Origin: Setaria digitata
Taxonomy: Eukaryota > Nematoda > Chromadorea > Rhabditida > Setariidae
Reading direction: 5' to 3'
Assembly (NCBI GenBank): GCA_003640385.1
Contig: RCAB01000340.1
Coordinates: forward strand, 1-64,000
DNA length: 64,000 nt
A program made the position numbers and the translations under genes. The notes beneath the pieces are model-generated. The model ran no database searches. It was not told where the DNA came from and saw only the letters and a list, made by a program, of their open reading frames with translations. Every line of letters starts with the position of its first letter. Position 1 is the first letter of the stretch. Below are positions 38,351 to 52,340 of this stretch, in pieces.

Positions 38351-41300
38351 AAGGATCTGTGGTTAATTACACTTGGTAATTGCTCAATCAATCCCTTCTT
38401 TCCTTACGTTGGTTGGTATGAGAACTAGTTGTTGACATATTTTGTTCGAAAAGAAAGTGACTGTCAAATGAAACAAATGATGATTGGGGTATTATGACGT
38501 TTTCTTCAAGGACATCAATGCCTTTCACAATGAATATTTCCTAAATTTTACTCATTCCTTTTCCTGACCATTTATCATTTTTTATTTCATCTAATACAAT
38601 ATGAATTAATTGCAATTCATTTCTCTTCATTAATTTTTCCATTTATCAATTTCGTCTAAACATTTCTCTTTAATTTACACTAAATCATGTCAGTTCCATA
38701 TTATTAATTTATTAGAAAAAAAAATTAATAACGATGACAGGTGGTAAAAAAAATACCGCTACTATGGAAATAAAAATCAGGAAGCAATAAATAATTATAC
38801 AGTGGTGAAAGCAAACACTGAATCGTTTTTTGAAATGAAGATTCTGTACTCAGGACGGAATGAAATGATCAAATATGTCACAGCAGTAATTATTAGCTCA
38901 TTGATGATGTTCAAGTGAAGGGAGGAAAAGTGCTTTCAGATTACCAATAAAGAAATACTTTTAAGAAAGGAATGAAAAGGAAAGTACCGTGAAGGAGCGC
39001 AAATTCATTCTGGTCTAAAGAAATGTTATTTCATGATCACTGATTATCTTTGTAAGTTTTGACTTTATTGACCTTTTTAGATTGTAAATTTTCAGTTGCT
39101 CTTTAGTCTTGATAAAGTATGAGAAAGTTCAAATTTAGCACTCAATAAACTAAACGACGCAGATGTTGTGGTCTAGTGCTACAGAGGAACCCAGAATGTG
39201 GTTGTCAGGTAATGAAAATTGATATCGACAAAAAGTTTATTATTGCTTACATCCAATGGATATGTGGTTGGAGATAGTGGCTTGAACCAAGAATACCTGC
39301 ATGAAGAGGGTGAAGCAAAACTTACCTGTCTTCGAATGCATTAAGCAAATGACTTTTAATTGCTTCTAATTCATTAGTGAAATTTCTACTAGATATTTAT
39401 CATTATCCAGCCGCTAGAAATGAAGCTAATACAGTTTTGCTTTTACTATTAAAAGAATAAAGGCTCTTCTGCCTGCAATAAATTGACGAAATGGATATTG
39501 TGAGGGAAGGAAAGAAAGGAAAGGAAAAGGATACTAAGGGGTTTTGTCGAAGACGGGAGGATAGGTGACAAGGTGACACACAGCTACTCAAAATCAATCG
39601 GAAATAATAGACAGTATGATATATTACACTGTGAAAAGATCTTTGATATATGCCTGATTATGACTTACCCATTAAGTGCTTATCACAAGAGATCGGTGAA
39701 GTTTCTTTTGTTAAGGAATTATTTGTTATTGTAGCAGTAAATCATTGCTGCATCAATTTGAGGTAATTCACAGCATGTGTTGTTCCCATTTATTTTACTT
39801 TACTTCACTTATTTATTTCCTTTTCTTTTCTGATTAATAAGTTCAGAAAATGGAGTAAGCAAACAAACCGATAAGTACGACGGTAGCAAAGCACGTCAAA
39901 AAATGAGCAAACAAACGAATAAGATTCTATTTACACAGAGAATGTGCATATTGGTAGAGGTTTCCGTTTATTCAGCAGGAAAAATAACTTATATCAGTTT
40001 TCCGAGCAATTCAGTTCCATGATTCTGATCATTGATTTAATTATTTGCATAGAAGTGAAAGAGGAACATGGAAGGAAGAATTGCACATCTCCAGAATGAA
40101 TAGGAAAAAGTTTACAAGCCATTTATTACTTCTGTCATATGCATAAACAATGGAAATTAATATGAGAGCTTTTGGATGGGTTTGAGAGAATTCACTTGGC
40201 TGACGGAATAACAGCTCTAAGTAGTATTAATATTATATGGATTTTTTTAGAAAATTAATTTTAATAAAAAATTAGTTTAACGTATTATCACAAGTGGTTT
40301 TAGTTGGTTAGTGTAACGGAACGATATTAATGATTAATGAACGGCTACTGATAATGAAATGTGGCGATTATCAAATAAATGGGTCGTTCTTTACAATATG
40401 ACAATTTCTTTTTGTCTCTAATTTTATAATTAGAAAAAATACAATGAAACAAACAAGCCTATCAATAATTTTAAGTGTTATTGCTTATAAGCATTGTCCT
40501 TGCTATGTGCATTAAATCAAAATGATTAAGCGTATTATTTATATTTTATTTTGATATATATTGTAAAATGATTCCGTGAAATTTTTAAAATGAATCATGT
40601 GAATCTAAACTTAAAGAATTATATCAGTAACTACAGTGACAGCAAGAGTTTCATAAGAATAATTGGAAATTATAATGCCGGAGCAATATTTTTGCTAGTA
40701 TTTTAATAACTAAAGGCTTTGTTGAAAAGTGCTACTTGACTTTCGTAATATGTTAATGATTGATTATAAAGTGCCTGTAGTTATCAACAATTTAGGTCCT
40801 CAAAAACCACAGTAGCATTATGATTTCGAGAGTATTCTGATCATGATACGGAAAGCCATCAGCCTACTGCCTTGATTCAGGTGGATCACCTCAGATTCAT
40901 TGATCATTTGCTAATTTTTATAAAAGTTCCAACAACTGCAGTGTTAAATCACCACCAACTCTTTTTTCCTTACAGTAAAGGTAAAAATTCAGTCATGTTT
41001 GTATAACATGAAAGGAATAAAAAGAAAAAAAGGAAAAGAACACATATGATTTTAAAGAAAGTTAAAAATTAGCGAAGACAAGTCTGTTTTGCTTTATTTT
41101 GAAAATCAGAAATAAAAAAAGGAAACAAATTGAGGCGAATTTATTAAATACAGAAATAAACACAGTCGCATTAATCAAGAACCCGTAATGTTAATCTATC
41201 AAAACTGAGCGAATTTGAATTAAATTCATAAAAGTTGGCCAAAAAATAGGCAGTGACAGCAGTAAACTGATGGAGAGTTAGCAATGGGAAAGAGAAAATA

Positions 41301-41689
41301 GAACGCAGCAAAAATCAGTGCTAGGTCTATCTAGCTCATGTGAAATTGGCCTAGATCAACAGTGGGCAGGCGAAGTGATCATCTAACGACTGCAAGCAGA
41401 TGATGCTGGGAATCGAGGAATTTCTCCACCGACTGAAATGACTGACTGAAGTTTGGCTGTTCACTTGGAGTTTCTGGAGAGTGTGAGAGAAAGACAATGT
41501 TGGAAGGAAAGCTAACAGTGGCTAGGAGGGGAAAGTGAAGACTTTCTAAATTCTTCGGAATAGACTGACTGAGTGAATTGAAGATGAAGGAAAGATCGAT
41601 TCGGCGAGTCAAACGAAACCGCTGAAAGTCTATTCTCCATTGATTTTCGATGCCAAGATCGAGCATTTAGCATTTTTCCTTCCACTCAA

Positions 41690-41960
41690 GCAAAATCCAA
41701 TTTTCATCGCTCTTTTCTGCGATAAGAGTGATGCAGCATGCTGCACCACAATTAGCTATCGCTGCTGCTACGCTACTATCGCGCTGCTGCAGTGATGAAA
41801 TGTGGAGTTACTTCTGAAATTTCCCACTTCGTGATAAGCAATCATCCGTTGATAGTGCTGCAAACTGTTGCATGCAACAGTGAGTTGCTTGGGTAGGAAG
41901 TGGAACTTGCACAAATTCTGACCCAATTTGAGGGGAGAGGAAAAGGATCAAAGTGCTGGA
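41690..41960. promoter_or_regulatory. Less AT-rich segment with two GCATGC-centred palindromes
   Basis: The segment has GCTGCTGC and CGCGCTGCTGCAG runs and two perfect palindromes: TGCAGCATGCTGCA (41732-41745) and ACTGTTGCATGCAACAGT (41864-41881). It lies near the point where base skew of the flanks changes. A promoter or enhancer role is only inferred; no transcript feature is visible. Confidence 0.25.
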
Positions 41961-44900
41961 TTTGCATGTTAGACTTAATTCACGAACAATCGCTCAACTT
42001 AGTATGCGTGAATTTCAAGATGATTTTTGCTGATTGCAATGAAATTTTCAAAGTTTAAGACTATAAGTGAGCTTCAAAATTCTCTCACCAAAATTTGGTT
42101 CAAATCCATCGATATGATATCGATACGGTGCAACCAACATCTGAAACAGTCTTGGCTTATCAGAGAGCTTTAAGTTTTGGTACACTAGACTGTTTTAATT
42201 TATCTAAAGAAGGAAGAAATAAAATTAGATGATAGGAAAAAAAAAGGATTCCTTACAGCTAAAGTATAAGAGACAATTGAAAAAATAAATTTTGATTTTA
42301 CAGAAGGTGAACAGGTTTTTTGATCTTGATGGAATGAAATGGAAGGAGTGTCTAAACCGGTCGAGCAATCGAATTAAAAACTTACTCAAAAGTTTCGCTT
42401 ATACTATGAAGCGACTGTAAAGTCTAAAGAATAACTGAATTTGAAGACAGCATAATAGCAAGGGACATTGAAATTAACAAAGAAACTTTTCTTTATAAGT
42501 CTCCAATCCTTCTGCATTAATGAGAAGAAATGTAATGTATTTCTCAGACATCCCGTTAAAATTAAAAAATTATAGCCATCTGCCGTTGATTGTCACAGCA
42601 TAATTAGTGGAAATAATTACTGGTAGAAGTGAACATTTTTGAATACTAAATCTCGTTGAAAACCGGCAGCCCGAATGAAATAAATACTTTCAAATATTGA
42701 CAGATCAAAGTCATCATAATTTGTAAATAGCTTTTTATATTTTAAAATTTATACTTCTCATTTATTGCTAATATAGGATTAGATATGTTTAGAATCAAAT
42801 CAAGACTTTATTTCTAAGTATTACTATTTATTGCTATCAGTGTTTATGCATCATTTTGCAAAGCTTTTTATGTCACATTGTGTTTATTTGGATATCAGAA
42901 ATAATTAAACTTTGTTTAGAATGTTTGGAAGAATTGGCGAAAACTGAAAACAGTAATATTTGATGCTATAAAAAGGCCAGTTTCAAATCTTATTAAGCCG
43001 AGGAATAACTTCTTTATAGTGTGTTGTCGTTCCCTTTCTAAAAGTAATTTCGAACAATTGCAAAAGGAAAAGTATGAAAAGCTTTGACAAACATAAACAC
43101 TAGGCTTGCTCAATTTTAATTTCGAAACTTTGTTTTATTTACAAAAAAAATTTTTTACCTGCATTTTTGAAAGAGTCTAATCAGTTATCAGCTGGTAAGA
43201 TTTGAAAATGCAATAAGTTCAAAAATAAAAAACAGTGTTTGTCTGTTTAAATATGCTTTAAATAATTCAAAGAGTTGTCGTTTAAACTATAGTAGAACTT
43301 CATTTTGTATGATTCTGTAAAATATGGATCAACTAATCAGTGGTTCGGTCAGCATTCACGTTTTAACATCTACCAATAATTAACAATCCCAGATCTTTTT
43401 GACAATTGCAGCTTAATTCTCGTTTTCTTGGCTCTTTTACCTTTCAAGATGGCTTCACTTGTTTCACTTTTTCAATAACAAATAAAATAAACAAGTACAT
43501 ATTGTAACTTCTTCCAAAATTTTTTCAAATAATTTAATAATATTGTCTTGCTCAAATTCTATTTTTTTTCTTTTTCTACGCTTCATTTATTGTGAAACAA
43601 ATTTGTTCCAATTAGTTACACCATTAAATAATTAACATCAGTGTCTTTTGGTTTTGAATGGAACAATTAATCATAACAGCTCTTTTAGTCTCTACGTAAA
43701 TTTCTGTTTTGCTTAATTTTCTTCAAATGAAATCTTTCGCAGGATGATAATTTAGAAACTTTTAAATTCTCTAATTACAAGTAGCAATGTGTTCATTCAT
43801 TACTTCATTGTGTCAGCATTTCTAATTCAGTGTGGCAATATTTAAATGGATTTCACTCTGAATTTTCAGATTATATATGATTATTTGTTCATTCATTTAA
43901 TGTAATCAAACATTTAACAAAGAAAATTTTTCAGAAAATTAACTGCGTCGACTTAAACGATTCATAATTTTATAGTAAAACACAATATTTTGACATGATT
44001 CAATTACCGGTGATTTACAAAGCTTCTGCGAGTGCAACAATTTCCTAAAAGCATATGAATTTTGAAAATTTGAACATGCAATACAAGCAGATTGTTAAAT
44101 GTTCTATATAGATCTTCTGTAATACTTAGCCGTAATTAGATGCTAATTATCGAGTAAAAAAGAAATGCAGCACTAACATGCACTTTGTTATGCATTAATC
44201 TTGTGCTAATTCATTTAATGGAACAAGTCCATTACTTTCGACATTTATTTTTTCATCTGTAGAGAAAAATCCCACTTAGCATTGTTTTCTCATTCAAATG
44301 CATCTTAAATCGTAGACTGAAATTTTAGCCTATCGGATGTTTCTATATTAATTAGTGAAATATTAATTTCTATATTAGTATTATTTATTATTTGATTGTA
44401 ATTTTGAGATTATCCCATTCATCCAGTCATTTGTTCACCTACTGTTATAGAAAACCCTTCATCGAACTTTTCAAAAATTACACTAAAAAATGCGACAACC
44501 CAAAAATGCTAACTGACAACCGTCGCGACCAATCACAAAATGTGTGCACCGAATGCTGTCCCTACAAAATGCATACTGCACTGATGGGACAGACTGAAAC
44601 TGACACATATCTTCCGAAACTTCTCCTCTCTTCGAGAGAACTCTTCCAGCGTCAGCAATTTCGAAACTTGACACTTCCTCGAGCATATGCATATGCATCT
44701 CTCTCTAGCAGGTGTCCTTTGTTTCAATTTTAAGTGGAAATCCTCCTGTCATCTTCAGTTTTCATATTCACTTCGCTACTGTCAGGTAATTCCGGTTACT
44801 CGTGAAATTCCGAAATTTTAGCTGATTTCTGTGAGAATTGTAGTGTGAGTGCGAAATGTTTGCTTTGATGCTTATAATGGATCGAAATAAAAAAACAAGT

Positions 44901-47900
44901 TTGAAAAGCGCCAGAATTTTTTCCTAGCTGTCATCCAAGATTGTCACTCAGAAAGCCTTTCAAGTACAACTCGGTCGGCTTAAATTCCTGCAATATCGCT
45001 AGTTTCATTAAAAAATAAATATTTCTTCATATTCATCATTCATTATTTTCTTTTCCAGGTTGATTTATGTTTCAATAAAAACATTTCCTAACTTCCTAGT
45101 GTAGACCAGGCTACTTTTAGACTACCTAATAAATATCATCTAGCTTCATGTCAGCACTTCTGCTTGATGAAGAATTATTTGTTGGTGAAAGAGAGAAACT
45201 GGAATGGGAAGTGGTTGTAAGCGTCAAGTTAGGGTTGAAAAAGAAAATTTTTTTTTAAACGGACATTCGACACTTTGGATCGATTGTATCTTGACAACTC
45301 ATTAAGACTGCATTGATTAAATATCACTGGTGAAATCAGCTGTCATTTACACAACTCTTCCAAATAATATACTGCTTTTCAGGAGAGATATCCTAACTCG
45401 TTCTTTTCAAACCTTTTTTTTGTCTACAAACTTTATTTAAGAACCTTAATTCTAGAAAAAGAAAGGCAAAATTTCCAAATAAATTTGCACTTTAATGAAT
45501 TCCAATTAATCAATTAATAATTAGTCCTGACAATCTTTAGGAACCAAATGTGTATAGCATTAATCTCACTAAAATCACTGTCATATATCAAGTTACCGCG
45601 TTGTGTTATTTCATTCCTTCGAAAATGTTGTTCCTTGTCATTAATTATTGGAGTTGAAATTTGGGTTTGTTTTGCAGGGAATGGTGAAAATAGTTAAAAG
45701 GTAAATGCTCAATGTGTGTTGTCGCATTTCTAGACAATGAAATGAGGTGATTTTAAAAATTATATTTGTTTGTTTTAGTTACTCTCTTCTTTCCAATTTA
45801 TCTTTAAACTAATCTGATTGTTATCGTAATATATCGATAATTATCAGTACTTTAAATCATGATTATCAATCATCAATTATTATTTTCATCATTACCACAT
45901 CATTTGATAGTGTATCAAAGTCGTCTATTCGGATGAAAGGCCAATTCAAAACATTTAAAAAAAAAAAAAGAAAGAGGAAGAAAGGGAATCATTTTGATTG
46001 TGCAAACCCAACCAAAAAAGAGAATGTAAACAAAATTTTAAACTGAAGCCTCATGTTTGAATGATAGGCCATTTGGACGACAGCTACCTGTCAAGTTAAC
46101 GTTTTAAAAAAAAGTATTTTTGGTTGGAAACTTTCGAAATCTTCTAGTCTGATTACAGCTTGCTCGGAAATTGTGGAAAATAATGACGAGAGAATTAAAT
46201 TTTGTTTTAACAAAGCAGATTATTGTCCACTTAATGATTTTTACAAAAAAAAAATCAGTGTACTAAATTTGAATGGTTGAAGCAGACCTAATATTAAAAA
46301 ATTCAACTTTTTTAAAGCCTTTTGGGAAGAACAGATTAAATATTTATCAGTCTATATTTTTATTATAATAATAAATAATTTAACTTATAAGTCATGAATG
46401 GAACGAAAGATTTTTTTTTGTTTCATCAATTCAGTTGATTCCGTGTTTCTTCTGTACTAGAAGAATCCAAAATCTTTTATCCTCTCAGTTCCAAAATTCT
46501 AGGATTTCCAGTTCCATCTATAAAGTCAATTTCTAATTTTGTTAAATTCCTAAATTAAACACCACGCAAAATTCAGGTGTCTCTTGTTTCCGAACTGATT
46601 CTCGCATTCGCACCAAAACAAAACAACATCACTTTCAACAGTTTCTTGCGGACTGGAAGGTCATTCCGAAAAGCTCCATTATAATTGCTTTTAATTAATG
46701 ATATCCTTGTGGTATGCAACACTCACAGCTTCCTTCATATTCATTTTTAAAAAATAAATCGCTTCTGGAAAGCAACAATTTGTTTTTCAACAAAGCAACA
46801 ACTGATGAAAAATGGCATCGTTCTTTTCGTACTTCTTAGCACCATTTCTCGTTTCTTTGTTTCAGTTGATATGAATGAGAATGCTCTTGTCCTCGTCTCT
46901 TTTTCTATACCAGAAATTTCTTAATTGAACATGTGAATGAAGCTTAAAAAACTTGTTTTACACTTTGAAATTTCTCAAAATCACAAATTAATTGGCGCTC
47001 ATATAAAATTTTCATTTCTTTTCAATTTCGCCAAAAAGAAAAATCATTGAAATGAACTTCATTTCACGTTGTTTTTTTAGTGCACGGCATTTATTTATGT
47101 ACGTTGAAAGAGAGGCAACTATCAGCAAAAAAAGTGGCGAAGTGTTAAATCAATCAAGTAGACAGTAACATCATTTTGACTTAATTTAAATTTATTATTT
47201 CGTAGAAATAACATTCCAATGCGGTGATTCTGTTTGGAAAGGAAATTTTATTCTGTAATGGATGAAGGAAAGGGAAGCTTGAAGTGAACAGTTCTAGAAT
47301 CTAATTAGTCTCGAGTCTAATTTTTGCTTCACAATACTGAAACACTTTCAGATGCACAGAAAATTGTTCAATTGAATTTGATTATCTGTTTCGAACTAAA
47401 TCATCAAAATTGAGCAATACACTAATAGAAATAATGAATGCACAATTCCAATTTTTGCGAAACTCAAAAAAGTTGTCGGATCGCTGATCTATTTACTCAG
47501 CTTATCGAATCTATTCACATCCCATTACATCCAACCTGTGCTCTTCCTTTTCACAATTTACTTGTCATTTCCGTACATGCATTATCCTCCATTGACTCAT
47601 TTGGAAAACTTGTTCTGAGCTATCTGCTACTGATTCAAAACTTCTGCATTTGTCTTGAAAATGCTTCATGCTGTAAGTTGCGATTGAATGCTGGAATAAT
47701 TTTTCCTTCTTTTTCATCTAGCTTTTCATAACTGAAGTTCAAATTTCAAAAATTTTTTAAAAAAAAATTCATCACATCTGCAAAGGTTAATTTCATTTTG
47801 ATGCATTTGAAAAGTAATATGATAGAGATGCAAAATCTTTGAGAATAATTAATTTTGCTTGAAGCCAGAAGTGAAAAGGTCCCTTGCCTGAGAGTGCCTC

Positions 47901-50200
47901 AGCATTCATCAATTTATTTCTATTTTCTAACAGCACACTTAATAATTTATTCATTCCTTCTGCTTCTTTCTGTTAGCACTTCAGCCAAACTTCCGTTCAT
48001 TTCCATTCGTTAGCACGTCTTATAAAACTTTCGATAAAATAAATTTGTATTTGTTGAGGTCCTTTTGCTCTTAACATTCGGTTGCAATTATTCATAAAAT
48101 TGAATTTAGCTGAAAATTTTCTTCATGTACTAATATGCTTAACAGTAATGAAAAGGAGGTAGATAGTTGAAAGCTGAATTGGTGAAGTTAAAGATTTGAG
48201 GAAAAAAAAAACGTTTTAAATTTTGGATTAACCAAATGACACGCTTTTTTTGAGCATTTTATAAAGCCATTTATTCAGTAAACTAAAAGCTTTTACATAT
48301 CCATCACTTGCATTATAAAAAAGCTCTAGACTTTTATTCACCATATCGTCTAAGTGTGGAATAGAAATTAACAGTGAAATTTTTTTTTTATTAGAAAAAA
48401 ATTTTTGCTAATAAAATTAATTAGCTGCTATGGAAAATAATAACACTGATAGGGCTAATGTTACGATGATAATGTTGACGTTAAGAAATGATAATTTTCA
48501 AGGAGGGGTTGAAAGGAAAGTTTGAAGAACTTGAGGAGGTGGGTATAATCTGTTGCATCGAAAATATGATTGAGTGGTGAGTGGCTCAGTAATGTCAGTT
48601 CAACTGACGGGTTTCGCTGACAACCTCTTCTCGATCCGTTTTCCAATCTCATCCTGTTGCTTCAGCTAGGAAGGCTGGTGGCTCACTTCCAGTGCTCCTT
48701 TATTATTACTTCCTGATGTTACTTGACGAGGACTAGCCTCACCTCGATGATTCCATCCAGAAATTAACCTTTCCTTTCCTTACCTGTCGCTAATTGGGCA
48801 CTGCTTCGTTTCGCTTACTGTTCTATCAGAGTACACATTTCTTTTCATCCATTCTACCTACAAATTTATGTCTTCTTGGCAAACGGACCATCTTCATAAA
48901 TCATATCACTTCATGTCCTTTTCGCCTTTAAAACAATGAAGATTAATCGCTAAATCAATTTTGTGAGGCAGCACAGATTGATTATCTAATAAATCCCATT
49001 GGCGCAAGAGACTTGTCATTGATTGGTAAGTTAATTTGTTAATTAATTTAGCATTTCAAGTCCTTCATCGTTTTGTCTTTAATTCAATGCCAAATAATCT
49101 ATTTGCTCAATAAACCAATATCATCTGATACTCCGAGAATTGAAGCTCATTCTCTGAAACCTTTCCTTACTCCAAGTATCTCTTGCAGATATTGGTTTCA
49201 GATATCCGAAAAGAAATCATTTTATCACTTCATCTTGTATTTTCGTCGTCATACTATTCTCTCTTTTATTGATAATCTCTTTTTCTTCACAGGTTCTGAT
49301 TTCAAGGATGTTAATAAATTTAATGAAGCTAATTTCACAATATATCTCAAACGAGAATTGATTTTGGGAGTTCCACTAAAAGCAAGTGCATCAGTGAGGC
49401 TATTGAAAGAAAGAAAGAATGAAGAAAGTTTATAATCAAAGCTTAAGAAGTATTCCTTTCGAGTACTTACTTATTCAACATATTCTAATATTTGCTTATG
49501 TTCTCTAAATATGTGTCCTTTTGAGTGTGGCAATGAAATATTTCGTCTTATCGTTCCACTGAACGACCCCCTACAATGAGTCCTTTCAGTTTTTCTCTTC
49601 TGCAAATATTTTTGGAATTTAAACTTTTTCAATTTACCAGAATGATGGAAAGGAACAAAATGTAGTTAAACCTTTTGCTTGCGAAAATTTTCGTATTTCA
49701 GAAATGCAATGGTTTTGTGTGAGGACTAGTAGTGTTCATTTGATTTCCATTAAATTTTAATTTTTCTTTCATCTAAAAACTTCTATATCCTTGAATCTCA
49801 TTTTTATTTAACAATTAAAAAAAAAAAAATAGAAAAAACGAAACTCTTTGCTCTTCCACTTTGTTTTTTTTTTTTTTTTTATTTCTTCTAAATTGCTTTA
49901 GAATATTATCATATTGTAACTGAAAAGCTCTGCAAAAAAAAAAGAAAATAAAACCTTTGAGATGGCAATTAATAAGATGCAATATTTATTTATTGCAATT
50001 TTTGATTTTAAAACATCGAATTATCTGAAGATGTTTTAGCTAGAAAGCACTGCAAAACTTGTTTAAATTTTATTCCAATTAACTGAATGATATGCCTAGT
50101 AATAATGCAAATCATTACTGCTTCTCCACAATTTCTCATTAAATTTTGTCGACAAGTATATCAGTCAGTCGCCTACTGTAATTAATATCCGTCAGTCAGT

Positions 50201-50292
50201 GAATGAATGAATAAATGGATGGATTGTTGGATGGATTGATGGATGGATGGATGGATTGATGGATGGATGGATGGATGGATGGATGGATGGAT
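50201..50292. repeat. (GGAT)n tetranucleotide microsatellite
   Basis: Begins with GAATGAATGAATAAATGGAT and passes into near-perfect GGAT repeats with two GATT interruptions. Likely polymorphic in length. It creates a false start ([11 protein letters not shown]) for a 94-codon frame. Confidence 0.95.
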
Positions 50293-51474
50293 AGCATAAG
50301 AAATCCTCTGAAGCGGTCATCAATAATTTCGACAAATATTATTAACATTTCTGGCCTGCATACATTCATTTATGCTGTCATAATGATGCTTGCACATGAA
50401 TGCAATAAATTTCAGCTCCTTAAGAACTTTCTGATGTTGCGATTTGTCGTAATTATCACAAATTCTTTTGTTGAAAATCGTTTTACGGAGAAATTTACTT
50501 GCCTACTTCTATTTTCAATCGTTTTCCAAATATTTAATTTAAATTGAAATTTAGCCTTTCTTTTTAAATTTCAAAAGCTTTTTTATTGAAATTGTCTTAA
50601 TTGAAGTTTGTTCGCTTAATCTATAAATGTTAGAAACTAGTGCTCGGATTCGGTCTTTTTTTAGGCTTTTTAGTTTATTTTTTCTTGCAAATCGGTTAAT
50701 TTCCCCTCTTCAGAAATTTTTAATATCAGCTATTTAAATCATCTAAGTAACAAAATTTTCAAATCATAAATTTGTATAACATAAAATAACAGCAAATGTT
50801 AAAAGCTTTATATAAACAAATGACAATAATAGCTAAATTTAGCAATTTTTTAAATCAAAATTCTTGATACGAACAATTCCTAGCAGATGACGAGATATTA
50901 CTGATAGATAAATGATGGAGTAGGAGAACTTCGAGAATATATGTAGGACTCTTCGGGGAATTGGTATTTGACATAATATTCGAAAAATCCATCATGCTTA
51001 TTTTCATGACTTTAGAGAGAAAATCGAGGTACATTTGTAACATAGTTTTCGGCGAAAATATAGGAACTAAGGTCGAGTATGTAATTGAATCTTAATCTTT
51101 TTTTTTTTAAGATTTTTATGATTTTTTTTTTGTCAAAATTCAAAAATTAGGCCACGGTATTGCACAAGTATGCAGAAGATTGCACTATTTTATGACAAAA
51201 TTAAGAATTTTGAGTTGTTAATTTTTATTGTATTATATCGAAACTCCTTATCATAATAAAAACGATCGAGACCGAAGAGCTAATAAATAATCAAAATTTT
51301 TGGAATGGAAATCCATTATTCAGTTGCATTTACATGAGATACTTGATAGATTACTTGTTGCAAAAATTCTGTCTACTCTCTTTCCTTTGAAAATTGTTTG
51401 AATAAACGATAACAATCAGTCCTTCCAACAAATTTGATGCGAAGTTTATCGCTGATTGTCATTAAAAGTTGGCA

Positions 51475-52340
51475 TGCATTATTATTATTTACTTTTTATT
51501 TTATTTTACTTTTTTGGTTCCATTTTTTTTTATCCTATTTTATTATATTGGTTTATTTATTTTGCTTATTTATTCAATTTATTTTATTTCATTCATTTAT
51601 TTGCTTCACTTTATTTCTTTTATTTATCTCGTTCATTTATTTATCTTTTCTTGTTTATTATTATTGACCTTGTTGAATTATTTTGTTCCTGATCATTATT
51701 AATATTAATAATTATTTATTTATTATTATTAATTATTTATTTTATTTTATTATTATTAAGTCGGTAATTATTATTGTTAATTATTTTATTATTAACTATC
51801 AATATTAATTGTTATTATTAATCATTATTATTAGTTATTAATATTAGTTGTTGTTGGTAATTACTACTGTTAATTATTATTATTATTATTAACAATTATC
51901 GGCATTAATTAATTACTATTATTATCACTAATTATTATTAACTATCATTATTAATCATTATCACTAGGTATTATTATTATTAATTGTTGATATTATTAAT
52001 TATTATTAAATTAATTGTTATTCTTAATTATCATTATTTTTAATTATTATTACTGTTAACTATCACTGTTACTAATTGTCATTATTATTAGTTACCAATT
52101 ATTATCACTGATTATCATTTTTAACCATTGCCATTAATTATGATTACAATGATAATAACTAATGATAATTGTTTGCTACTATTAATTATTGTTGCTGATC
52201 ATTATTATTAATTTTTATTCATTAATATTTATTTAATACTTAAACATCATTGACATTTATTGTTATCAGCTATCATATTATTAACTATCATTACTAATAA
52301 TTGTTATTCATTATCACTATCATAAATTATTATTGACGGA
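51475..52340. repeat. ATT/TTA-rich low-complexity block, about 0.87 kb
   Basis: A degenerate array of TTATT and ATTATTAATT units with hardly any G/C. Three overlapping plus frames of 77-78 codons, all F/I/L/Y, come from this composition and are not genes. Confidence 0.85.

Larger units (their letters stand above)
33746..42700. other. Non-coding region, A-rich on the plus strand
   Basis: I found no coding exon I can support. It holds the 31-base poly-A tract (34073-34103), the 28-bp inverted repeat (34705-34933), a minisatellite (38212-38350) and a less AT-rich segment at about 41.35-41.95 kb with palindromes. The A-rich plus strand would fit a leftward outron or promoter region for the hexosaminidase gene, but this is inference. 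Confidence 0.5.

Noticed and set aside
38155..38391. HP/YP/IP-rich 78-codon minus frame
   Set aside because: It is the translation of the GACGGAT minisatellite.
41183..41191. miR-100-like AACCCGTA
   Set aside because: Eight-base match only, without hairpin partner.
41379..41666. 95-codon minus-strand frame
   Set aside because: No recognisable domain, no acceptor or leader signal, and no continuation in neighbouring DNA.
44392..44733. 113-codon plus frame and two opposite minus frames
   Set aside because: All exist because the segment is GC-richer; no family motif is visible and there are no convincing splice borders.
49073..49435. 120-codon plus-strand frame
   Set aside because: Longest frame in the gene-poor region but low-information F/I/L/S-rich sequence without domain; size is within chance for this window.
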